A stretch of 37,419 bases of DNA, from contig CAIXLG010000036.1 in assembly GCA_903920215.1 (NCBI GenBank), positions 1 to 37,419 of the forward strand, in the 5' to 3' direction. Under the pieces are notes generated by a model that saw nothing but the letters and a program-made list of their open reading frames with translations, was not told the origin of the DNA and ran no database searches. The position numbers were made by a program, and so were the translations under genes. This document shows positions 15,711 through 23,771 of this stretch, one piece after another. This DNA comes from an uncultured Chlorobiaceae bacterium. GTDB taxonomy: Bacteria; Bacteroidota; Chlorobiia; Chlorobiales; Chlorobiaceae. How positions within the stretch are numbered: position 1 is the first letter of the stretch; the number at the start of each line of letters is the position of its first letter.

Positions 15711-15875
15711 TTAAAGCATCACATTTTTTTCCAAGTATGTTTCCGCAGCAATCCAATCCTCGATATCTGCACCATTGTTTGAGCCTTTTTCTTCCCATAG
15801 ATAATAAGCCATCAGTCTGATATCCTCTTCAGACGGTTCCGGTGACTTTACTGTATTCATCGTCTTACTCTTCAT
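15711..15875 (-). CDS. DUF2934 small protein, copy 2
   Basis: 54 residues (MKSKTMNTVK to LEKNVML) with core IRLMAYYLWEEKGSNNGADI followed by EDWIAAE. It is the upstream member of the tandem pair. The shared DNA extends beyond the coding part into the CGCGATTAAA segment near each gene start, so the duplicated unit is about 205 bases. Close similarity indicates a recent duplication with both copies kept intact. Confidence 0.8.
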   Translation of the reverse strand: MKSKTMNTVKSPEPSEEDIRLMAYYLWEEKGSNNGADIEDWIAAETYLEKNVML

Positions 15876-16183
15876 GTGTGCACTAGTTAACTAATTTGTC
15901 TGAGCTGATAAATCACGCGATTAAAATATCGCATTTTCTTGTTTATCACGTCACACTATAACGAATAAACAAGGTCTTTACTAAGATTATTCTATATAAT
16001 TATTTTTATTCTGCCTGCTCCTGCCCAGCACTTGCTAAGCGCTTCAGCGTTGCTCTCCCGTGATGATGGTTGGGTTCTTGCTTGCCCGGTGGTTACGGCG
16101 AGTGGCATTGGGGGCACTTACTACCGAGTACTATTGTTATCATTTCAATATATCTTTTGAATCCACGATTTTGATAATTCATA
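15876..16183. other. Gap before the hybrid kinase
   Basis: I see no gene. The stretch 16005-16130 is noticeably richer in G and C than its flanks and is not translatable over any length. It may be a fragment of an older gene. No clear promoter for the kinase was found. Confidence 0.4.
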
Positions 16184-18814
16184 ATGTCGAACAATAGTGA
16201 TCATAAAGATGATAGTGCTGGTACTTTTGAGCAACGCTACAAAACGCTCCTCACTGTATTTGATACCCTCGGCCCTTCATTTGTGATCGATCATAATGGA
16301 ACAATTCTTGAAAGCAACCAGGCTTTTGCTGTCATTCTTGGCAAGCAGGTGCATGAATGCATCGGCAAAAACGCTTACGATTTAGTTCCTCCTGAACTGG
16401 CAGCAAAGCGCCGGGAAAAAGCTTATGAAGCACTTCGGACAGGTAAAATCATCACGTATGAAGATGAACGAGTAGGGCGCTTTAATCGGTTTACGTTTAT
16501 TCCTATAGCGGATAAAGACGGCAAGCTTACTCAGCTCTATATAGCGGCACAGGATATCACAGAACTGAGGATGGCTGAAAAGGAGGCTCTAAAGTCGAAT
16601 CTTGTCAGCAATGCCCTTATCGAGCAGATTCCAGGTGCCGTCCTTATCATGGATGCCCATGGGCGTGTTGTTCAGTGGAATGCCTATGAGCGGGATGTTA
16701 TTGCAGGAAAGAGTGAGAGTGAAATGGCAAATACCTTGCTTATAGAGACCATTCACCCAGAAGACAGGCGGCTTGTTGGCGAAAAAATCAGCTCTCTCTT
16801 TCAATCCGACCATGAAGATTCTGCCGAAGCGAGAGTCCTTATACACGGTGGACCTGAATTTCGCTGGTATAAGATCTCCGCCAAAAGAATAATCATCAAT
16901 GACACTCCTTACCTCATTGGTATTGCCACCGATTTCACTGACCACAAGCTTGCTGAAGACACAGCGTTGAAGCATAGCGAAGAGCGTTTCAAAACCCTCT
17001 TTAGAGAGCATTCAGCGGTGAAGTTGCTTATAGACGCGAGCACTGCCAACATCATCGATGCGAACCAGGCAGCTGCAGATTTTTATGGATGATCGATTGA
17101 AGAGCTCCGCACCATGAATATGAGAGATATCAATACCACCTCTCTTGAACGGGCCTTGTTAGCAATCGAAAAAAGCAGGTTACCAGGAACCAATCCTGCG
17201 ATTTTCCAGCATCGCCTGGCAGACGGTTCTCTTCGCAATGTTGAGGCCTACGACACAAAGATCAATGTAGAAGGCAAAGAGCTGTTCTATGGGATTATTC
17301 ATGATGTCACCGATCGCATGCGGGCAGAAGTTCAACTTAAAAAAATGAGTGCAGCAGTAGAGCAAAGTCCCACAGGAGTTGTCATTACTGATTCACAAGG
17401 CAATATTGAGTATGTCAACTCGAAGTTTACTGAAATTACCGGGTATACAGCTGAAGAAGCAAAAGGCGAATGTCTAAGGATTCTCCAGCCAGGAACGTTA
17501 CCGGATACTGTTTTGAAAGATCTCTGGCAAACCCTCCGCTCTGGCAAGGTCTGGCAGGGAGAGCTGCACAACAAAAAGAAGAACGGGGAGCTCTTCTGGG
17601 AATACTCCATTATCTCCGCCATTAAGAACAGCGATGGAGTGATAACCAATTTTGTTGCAGTCAAGGAGGATATCACCATGCAGAAACAGATCAATGCGGA
17701 GTTGGTTGCCGCCAAAGAAAAAGCAGAAGAGACCGACCGTTTAAAATCAGCTTTTCTTGCCACGATCACCCATGAGCTGAGAACTCCGATGAACGGTATC
17801 CTCGGCTTTTCGGAACTGCTCAAGGATCCAGAACTGCCGCACGAGGAATCCGCCGAGTTTATCGACCTTATTCATAAAAGCGGGATGCGCCTTCTGACGC
17901 TTATTAATGAACTCATTGATCTTGCACGCATTGAAGCTGGAGATAGCTTGGTGCAGAAGGTTGACACCAGCGTCAATAAGCTGCTTAAGGAGGTAACTGC
18001 TTTTTTCAAACTTGAAATCCACCAAAAAGGGTTGAGGTTAGCATGTAAACCAGGGCTCTCTGATAGCGAAAGCATCATCAAAACCGACGGTGCAAAACTC
18101 ACCCAGATACTCACCAACCTTGTCAACAATGCCCTGAAATTTACTTTTACAGGGGGCATTAATATTGGCTACACCATGCAGAACGGCATGTTAGAGTTTT
18201 ATGTCAAAGATTCCGGCATAGGGATACCGTTTGCTATGCAGGAAAAGATTTTCGAGCGCTTCATTCAGGTCGATAACCCCTTGACCCGGCAAATTGAAGG
18301 CTCCGGACTAGGTTTAAGCATTGCCAAAGGATACGTTACCATGCTTGGAGGCACCATCCGGGTCGACTCAGCTGAGGGAAAGGGCACTACCTTCAAGTTC
18401 ACCCTGCCCTATAACCCTCCTGGCAGTAACGAACCAGTTGTGCTGTCACCAAGCATCTTAGTGCTCATTGCAGAAGATGACGGCATAACCCGGATTCTTT
18501 TCAAAAAGATACTGAAAGGCGAAAACATGACGATCCTTTATGCCCGTAACGGTCAGGAAGCCGTTGATCTTGCAGAGCACCACCCTGAAATCAATCTGGT
18601 GCTTATGGACATAAAGATGCCATTGGTAAACGGTTACGAAGCAACACGGCAAATCAAAAAGCTCCGCCCCGACCTGCCGATTATCGCCCAGTCAGCCTTC
18701 ACAGCTCCCGAAGACCGTGAAAAGGCAATACAGGCTGGATGTGACTGCTTTATCAAAAAGCCAATCAACAAAGGTGAGCTGCTTGAGCTGATACACAAGC
18801 TGCTCAACCGCTAA
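16184..18814 (+). pseudogene. Hybrid PAS histidine kinase with response-regulator domain, interrupted by in-frame TGA
   Basis: One frame of 876 positions with a TGA at 17090-17092 (codon 303). The upstream part (16184-17092) has two PAS domains (about 20-130, 145-260) and the start of a third. The downstream part (next ATG 17114) completes it, adds a fourth PAS (about 380-500), and then has HisKA with His530 in ATITHELRTPMNGI, an HATPase (NNALKF; GSGLGLSIAKG) and a REC domain with Asp809 in LVLMDIKMP. At the TGA the neighbouring paralogue reads FYGWPIEQL and this one FYG-stop-SIEEL, so a Trp TGG became TGA. A separate downstream protein from ATG 17114 could still give a working cytoplasmic kinase. 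No TM helices are seen. Confidence 0.85.
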
Positions 18815-18868
18815 CCACTCTATGTTACAGAGGGATTTGTAAGGCATAACCTTTGAATTTGAATAACC

Positions 18869-21301
18869 ATGCCCCGTAAAAAGAATGGCATTTCAGATTC
18901 CGCTCAAAACACGCAGGTACAGCAGAGCGGAGCGGGTGATAAACAGAATCTCATTAAAACCATTATCAATTCACTCCCGGGAATATTCTATTTGCTCGAT
19001 GCCAACGGAGAGTTTGTCATGTGGAACAATGTTCTTAGTGGTTTAATAAAGAGTGAATCAGGGAAAGAGAGGGCTCCCAACAATGCTTTAAAATCTGTTC
19101 ATCCTGATGACCGTGTGTTTCTTAAAGAAGCAATTTTGGATGTTATGAAAGGCGTTGAGAATTCAATCGAAGTTAGGATTCTTGTCAGAGGTGGTCCGGA
19201 ATTCCGTTGGTTTCAATTGAGAGGAAAAAAGGTGGTCATTGACAATGATACATACATAATTGGTCTCGGAACCGACATCACCGAGAGCAAGAAGTCAGCA
19301 AACTACCTTATCTGGTCAAACCGCACACTTCAGTTGTTGGGTAAATGTAATGAGATAATCCTTCATGCCTGTAATGAAGTGGAATTGTTGGATGCAATTT
19401 GCCGCATCATTGTTGAAATAGGTGGTTATCGGATGGTATGGGTGGGTTATGCGGAACAGGACAAGGCAAAAAGTGTTAGCCCTGTTGCTCATGCTGGTTT
19501 TGACGAAGGTTATCGGAGTCGCATGAAGGTCTCTTGGGCAAATGTTGATCGTGGACGCGGCCCGACAGGAATCGCAATCCGTAAGGGAAAACCATCGCTT
19601 ACCCGTAATATACTGAACGATCCGCTATTCGAGCCCTGGCGTATGGATGCGACACAACACGGTTACACCTCTGTTGTTGGTTTACCCTTGAAAGCAGGAA
19701 ATAAGGCGTTTGGCGCAGTAACGGTTTATTCCTCTCATCCAGATGCTTTTGATGCAATGGAGATGGAGCTGCTCACAACTCTTGTGGACAATCTGGCCTA
19801 TGCAATTACGGTATTGCGTACCAGAGAGGCAACGCGGATAGGTGTTGAAAATTTGCGGAAAAGCGAAACGCGATACAGAGCCTTGTTTCAGAACCATCAT
19901 ACCGTGATGCTGATCACTGATCCGGAGGATGGTATGATTGTTGATGCCAACCCGGCAGCAGCAATATTTTATGGATGGCCAATCGAACAACTCCGCAGGA
20001 TGCACGTACAGGAAATCAATTCACTCTCTCCTGCAGAGACCATGGCAGGCATGGAGCAAAGCAGATCAGGCGAAAAAAATCATTTTTCATTCAGGCACCG
20101 GAGGGCAAACGCCTCTATTCGTGATGTTGATGTGTTCAGCAGCAAGATAGAGATCTCTGGAAAGACTCTTCTCTATTCAATTATTCATGACATCACAGAA
20201 CGCAAGCGATACGAAACGGTCACCGCTTTCCGTTTTTCTCTCATTACTATGGAAGCAACTCATTCTATAGGAGAACTGCTGCAAATGACACTTGATGTGG
20301 CCGAACGATTGACCAAAAGCTCCATCAGTCTCTTCCATTTTGTAGCCGAAGACCAGACAACACTCTCCTTGCAGGCATGGTCAACAAACACCAAAAGGAA
20401 TATGTGCAAAGCGACAAGCGAGACTCAGCACTATCCTGTCGATCAGGTTGGTTTATTGGCCGATGCTCTGCGCGAACGGAAAGCTTTTATTCATAATGAT
20501 TATGCATCACTCCAATGTCGCAAAGGGATGCCCGAAGCTCAGACCGAAGTCAAACGTGAAGTGGTTGTCCCTGTTTTGCGTGATGATAAAGTCGTTGCGA
20601 TTGTCGGGGTTGGCAACAAGTGCACTGAATATGATGAGGATGATGTCAAATGGGTATCGACCCTGGCAGATATCGCCTGGGATATTGTCGCTAAAAAAAT
20701 TGCTGACAAAAAGAATGAACTATTGAAGGAGCAGAACTTTGTTATTGAAGATCTTGCCATGCATGATTCTTTGACAGGTCTTCCAAATCGTCGTCTTCTC
20801 TCTGACCGGATAACTCAGGCTCTTGCCCAAGGTCAACGGAACAGAACAATGGCAGCATTGATGCTATTTGATCTCGATAAGTTCAAAATGGTTAATGATA
20901 CATATGGCCATTATATCGGTGATTTATTACTGAAAGAGGTGGCAAGCCGAACAAGCGAAAAATTGCAAAGAGGTGGGGATTCTCTTGCTCGCCTCAGTGG
21001 CGATGAGTTTGTTGTGTTGCTACCCCATATTGCTGAAATTTCGAATGCTGTTGCAACTGCAGAAAAAATCTTGTCCTCATTAAAGAAGCCATTCGAAATA
21101 GAAGGGCATACCATCAATATTTCATGCAGCATGGGTATCGCCGTGTTCCCCATTCATGGCCGGGACGAGCTATCGTTGATGAAGCATGCAGACATTGCAA
21201 TGTACAAATCAAAGAGAGATGGAGGAAATTGTATAACTGTGTTTCATGATAAGCTCTCTCTTGACGCCAATGGAGTAAAACTCGACCAGGGAGCTGTCTG
21301 A
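18869..21301 (+). CDS. Diguanylate cyclase with PAS-GAF-PAS-GAF sensory region
   Basis: 810 residues: PAS about 25-145, GAF about 150-310 (MVWVGYAEQDKAKSVSPVAH), PAS about 325-440, GAF about 445-620, GGDEF about 640-800. The active-site loop is SGDEF (710-714), a common functional variant. The product-inhibition I-site is present as RGGD at 701-704, five residues upstream, so cyclic-di-GMP feedback is expected. DSLTGLPNRRLL marks the domain start. It is cytoplasmic, with no TM helix. It starts 54 bases after the hybrid kinase and shares PAS sequence with it, suggesting co-transcription and common descent of the sensory region. Confidence 0.92.
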   Translation: MPRKKNGISDSAQNTQVQQSGAGDKQNLIKTIINSLPGIFYLLDANGEFVMWNNVLSGLIKSESGKERAPNNALKSVHPDDRVFLKEAILDVMKGVENSIEVRILVRGGPEFRWFQLRGKKVVIDNDTYIIGLGTDITESKKSANYLIWSNRTLQLLGKCNEIILHACNEVELLDAICRIIVEIGGYRMVWVGYAEQDKAKSVSPVAHAGFDEGYRSRMKVSWANVDRGRGPTGIAIRKGKPSLTRNILNDPLFEPWRMDATQHGYTSVVGLPLKAGNKAFGAVTVYSSHPDAFDAMEMELLTTLVDNLAYAITVLRTREATRIGVENLRKSETRYRALFQNHHTVMLITDPEDGMIVDANPAAAIFYGWPIEQLRRMHVQEINSLSPAETMAGMEQSRSGEKNHFSFRHRRANASIRDVDVFSSKIEISGKTLLYSIIHDITERKRYETVTAFRFSLITMEATHSIGELLQMTLDVAERLTKSSISLFHFVAEDQTTLSLQAWSTNTKRNMCKATSETQHYPVDQVGLLADALRERKAFIHNDYASLQCRKGMPEAQTEVKREVVVPVLRDDKVVAIVGVGNKCTEYDEDDVKWVSTLADIAWDIVAKKIADKKNELLKEQNFVIEDLAMHDSLTGLPNRRLLSDRITQALAQGQRNRTMAALMLFDLDKFKMVNDTYGHYIGDLLLKEVASRTSEKLQRGGDSLARLSGDEFVVLLPHIAEISNAVATAEKILSSLKKPFEIEGHTINISCSMGIAVFPIHGRDELSLMKHADIAMYKSKRDGGNCITVFHDKLSLDANGVKLDQGAV

Positions 21302-21781
21302 TTGGGGTTTTGATGGTTGTTACGGGGGATCTAGCTAATCGGCACTTTCGTAATTGGAAAAATACACGCTAAGCATCATCGTCCCGTTTGTAGCACAACA
21401 CTGCCGTAGTTTCCTTCTTATTCCCGTGCGATCCGAATAATATACTTTTTTGACATGCCGCGACGGGCTGTCTCCATTTGCTCTGCAAATTCTGTTCGGC
21501 GGGATATCAGGTGAAATTTTTTTATCTCACATTCGTCAATTTTCCAGTTACATATTTATGTAAAATACTGGTAACGAGTGTGTGATGGAGGCTTCTGTAC
21601 GGAAAAAATACAGGACATTATGTAAGCAGGTAAGCTCACATAATGTCCCTAAACCTTTGATACTATTTGGCTGCAAGTCGGCAGCGACGCCTTGGAAACA
21701 TTACACCGCAAGACTCCACTTATCCCGGTGGAGCTCCTGTCCAATCAAGCGGGGCTATCTTTCCGAGCCTCCAGTTTACAA
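21302..21781. other. Gap after the diguanylate cyclase with a short coding-like fragment and a palindrome
   Basis: A minus-strand frame ending at TAA 21418-21420 reads protein-like for about 45 codons (RRTEFAEQMETARRGMSKKY, then IIRIARE) but has no start codon; I do not recognise it. A perfect palindrome at 21613-21648 is listed separately. The rest shows nothing. Confidence 0.4.
21613..21648. repeat. Perfect 11-base inverted repeat element
   Basis: GGACATTATGT (21613-21623) and ACATAATGTCC (21638-21648) flank a 14-base loop. The central part ATGTAAGC, GGTAA, CTCACATAAT recurs at 4412-4437. It may be the end of a mobile element, a recombinase site or a REP sequence. There is no flanking T-run, so it is not an obvious terminator. 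Confidence 0.7.
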
Positions 21782-22078
21782 CTACAGCCACAGCTCGTAG
21801 ATGCGGCCGTCCTTGCCTCGAAAAATCACGTGTTCAGTCTTGTCCACGTCCCAGGTATAGCCTCGCGGCTCACCGGCAGCCAGCGTTGACTCGCCTGAAG
21901 CAAGAGTCAGATCGTTGTGATGCCAGGCACCGTTAAACCACAGCTCATGGATGTGCTCATCGGTTCCCAGGTAGACCACATGCTGTGTCTTATCTACACT
22001 CCATGTGTAGCCCCCGGGGTCTTTAGCAGCAACCGGCGCTCCGCCGCTGGCACTCCTGCCAGTCTCAATTGGATTCAC
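21782..22078 (-). pseudogene. Fragment of a repeat lectin-like protein (beta-propeller blades)
   Basis: 98 codons containing two blades of about 48 residues: GYTWSVDKTQHVVYLGTDEH, then IHELWFNGAWHHNDLTLASG, and a second GYTWDVDKTEHVIFRGKDGR ending IYELWL. The pattern GYTW-x-VD-x-TxHV-x-x-x-G-x-D-x-x-I-x-ELWF is that of fucose-binding-lectin-like propellers, which normally have four to seven blades. The first 20 codons are unrelated and there is no signal peptide, so this is probably a broken gene; it is followed by repeat debris. Confidence 0.55.
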
Positions 22079-22530
22079 TTCAAAAAACGCTATCCGCCTT
22101 CATCTTTGTGCGGATTGTCAGTCATGCTTTGATTGCCTTTATTTCATCAGACCCTGGCGGGTGAGTGGTTGATAGTCCAGCAAAAAAAAGCACCGGTCAG
22201 GCGCGGAATTCCAACTGCCGCCAAATTCAAAACCGCGTTAACAGCTTCGACTGCACTTGACCTCAGTTTCCACCCCCTTGCCAAGATTCATCCGCACAAC
22301 TCTATATCCGTTCCGCCTTCAACCTGAACAGATTTTAATACTGCACCAATCCAGTTATTGTTACCGGTATAAGTGAAGTTCTCCGACCTCTTATCCCACC
22401 CGGATAATAAACCTCTCTCTCTATGGCTGTATTGAATAATGCACCTTGCCAAATAGCAGATAATTGAAATATGCAACCACAGGGGTGTATTTAAAGTTGC
22501 CAAGTGCTTGTTATTACACAAAAATTTCAT
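22079..22530. other. Remnant region upstream of the sigma-54 promoter
   Basis: No intact gene. It holds copy B of the diverged repeat (22141-22268). An open minus-strand frame at 22288-22593 has no domain, and its 5' end runs over the sigma-54 promoter, so I treat it as chance. Confidence 0.45.
22141..22268. repeat. Diverged repeat, copy B (partner at 14648-14905)
   Basis: Two blocks, 22141-22182 and 22217-22268, match the copy at 14648-14905, with a shorter spacer. See that entry for the alignment. Confidence 0.6.
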
Positions 22531-22546
22531 TGGCATGAGAGTTGCA
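22531..22546 (+). promoter_or_regulatory. Sigma-54 promoter (-24/-12)
   Basis: TGGCATGAGAGTTGCA matches the consensus TGGCACG-N4-TTGCW at every defined position except one (T for C), with exact GG/GC spacing. The predicted start of transcription is near 22557, about 38 bases before the ATG at 22595. Two sigma-54 activators (NtrC-type) are encoded in this window. Confidence 0.85.
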
Positions 22547-22594
22547 GAATTAAATGTGTCTTCAGATAAAGAATCGGTGAAACAAGGAGGCAAT

Positions 22595-22825
22595 ATGACA
22601 GATGATTTGATTCTTGTTCGGTGGGGAACTCTTGGGGATAGAGAAGGGTGGCGTGTTGAGTATCTGAAAAAAAGCCCCGGCGGAAAATATGAGTTTGTTT
22701 ACGGAAGTGAAAGTCCCTACTTCCCTGTCAATGTTGATCAATTTGGGCCAATTCAGGAGGACCTTTTACTCAATGCGCTCAGAGCTGAATTTCCCCATTC
22801 TAAAATCAAAATCGAACTTGAATAA
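22595..22825 (+). CDS. Small acidic protein preceding the PII gene (paralogue at 23468)
   Basis: 76 residues from the ATG after AAGGAGG (22583-22589 region); a longer frame from 22508 would run across the sigma-54 promoter and is rejected. The protein starts MTDDLILVRWGTLGDREGWR and ends in FPVNVDQFGPIQEDLLLNAL and a short tail. The pattern FP-x-x-V-x-x-FGP-x-x-ED-x-L-x-x-x-L is shared with the 75-residue protein at 23468-23695. Family not recognised; no TM or signal. The sigma-54 promoter and the PII gene 103 bases downstream suggest a role in nitrogen signalling, for example as a PII partner. Confidence 0.75.
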   Translation: MTDDLILVRWGTLGDREGWRVEYLKKSPGGKYEFVYGSESPYFPVNVDQFGPIQEDLLLNALRAEFPHSKIKIELE

Positions 22826-22928
22826 GGGAGAATTCCGGGAGAGATTGATGTCGCGAGAACACACCGCTTTTTTCAACTTTTTTGATCAGAACTGAATCTT
22901 GTTGTTATAACCAAACCAAAATAAAACC

Positions 22929-23333
22929 ATGAAAAAAATTGAGGCTATCATTCGGGCAAGCAAGTATGAAGAGTTGAAGCAAGCTCTCCATGAGATTGAT
23001 GTTGATTTCTTTTCCTGGTGGGACGTTACCGGCCAGGGTAATGACACAAAATTCAAAAAAGAAATCTTCCGGGGGAGTATCAGAGAGACGTCGCTCATTT
23101 CCAGGCGATTACTATCAATCGTTGTGCGCGACATTAATTTCGAGAAAACCATCAAGTGTATTTTAAAGCATGCGCCGACCGGAGAGGTTGGAGACGGCAA
23201 GATCTTTGTCTCTGAGATTTCAGGAGCCTACAGAATCCGGACTGGTGAAAGCGGTGATGAGTCACTGTTCATTAAAGACTCATCATTACATGCATATGAT
23301 TTCCATGAATCATCAGCAGCAGCTCAACGTTAG
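22929..23333 (+). CDS. PII-family signal transduction protein (divergent T-loop)
   Basis: 134 residues. MKKIEAIIRASKYEELKQAL at the start and TGEVGDGKIFV with AYRIRTGE near 95-115 are the PII signatures (B-loop and C-terminal strand), so it should be a trimer binding ATP/ADP and 2-oxoglutarate. The T-loop differs from GlnB/GlnK: WDVTGQGNDTKFKKEIFRG has Phe47 where Tyr51 of E. coli GlnB is uridylylated, so control by GlnD-type modification is unlikely. The C-terminus is about 20 residues longer than GlnB. No ammonium transporter gene is adjacent; instead it sits next to the end of the kdp locus. Probably transcribed from the sigma-54 promoter at 22531. Confidence 0.88.
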   Translation: MKKIEAIIRASKYEELKQALHEIDVDFFSWWDVTGQGNDTKFKKEIFRGSIRETSLISRRLLSIVVRDINFEKTIKCILKHAPTGEVGDGKIFVSEISGAYRIRTGESGDESLFIKDSSLHAYDFHESSAAAQR

Positions 23334-23346
23334 GAATCCTATGGTG

Positions 23347-23379
23347 AGGCGAGTTCTGTAAGAACCCTGGAACTCGCCT
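23347..23379. terminator. Hairpin after the PII gene
   Basis: AGGCGAGTTC (23347-23356) and GAACTCGCCT (23370-23379) are perfect ten-base complements around a 13-base loop. There is no T-run directly after it, so it may be a transcript-stabilising or weak terminator structure between convergent genes. Confidence 0.6.
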
Positions 23380-23467
23380 TATGAGGTCATTTCATCCAAC
23401 CAGTTAGTTGCAGCTGGTTTGATAGTGATACCCTATCTTGCCCAGTAACATATGAATAAAAATCATC

Positions 23468-23695
23468 TCAAAACTTCAGGCAGATTTCCGCAGAAGGGAA
23501 GGTGGTCTTAAGCGAATAGATTAATGTGTCCTCCTCAAACGGTCCAAACTCCTCGACCTTGATCGGGAAATCGGGGGTTCCGCTTTTGAGGACTACTGCG
23601 AACTCTCCTTCGTTGTTTTTTTGCATAACATCAACGCACCACCGTTCTGGAATTGATTGAGTATCCCACCACGCGATTACCTGTTCCTTTGACAT
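23468..23695 (-). CDS. Small acidic protein, paralogue of the 76-residue protein at 22595
   Basis: 75 residues, starting MSKEQVIAWWDTQSIPERWC after GGAGG. The C-terminal half, FPIKVEEFGPFEEDTLIYSL, aligns with FPVNVDQFGPIQEDLLLNAL of the other copy, and both begin with a short charged segment and Trp-containing strand. It converges on the PII gene and lies 76 bases downstream of the last kdp gene on the same strand, so it could be in the kdp transcript or have its own promoter. Function unknown. Confidence 0.75.
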   Translation of the reverse strand: MSKEQVIAWWDTQSIPERWCVDVMQKNNEGEFAVVLKSGTPDFPIKVEEFGPFEEDTLIYSLKTTFPSAEICLKF

Positions 23696-23771
23696 CTTTC
23701 CTCCATGTTAACATTTAAAGCAAAATTTAGTGTATTCTGTTATTCTGTAATGTGTTAACACAACTGGCACT

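Noticed and set aside
15511-15875. Possible CRISPR-like repetition
   Set aside because: There are only two long units and both encode DUF2934 proteins; no short direct repeats with unique spacers occur anywhere in the window.
22288-22593. 101-codon minus-strand frame
   Set aside because: Its 5' part lies across the sigma-54 promoter and the start region of the small gene; no domain or codon signal.
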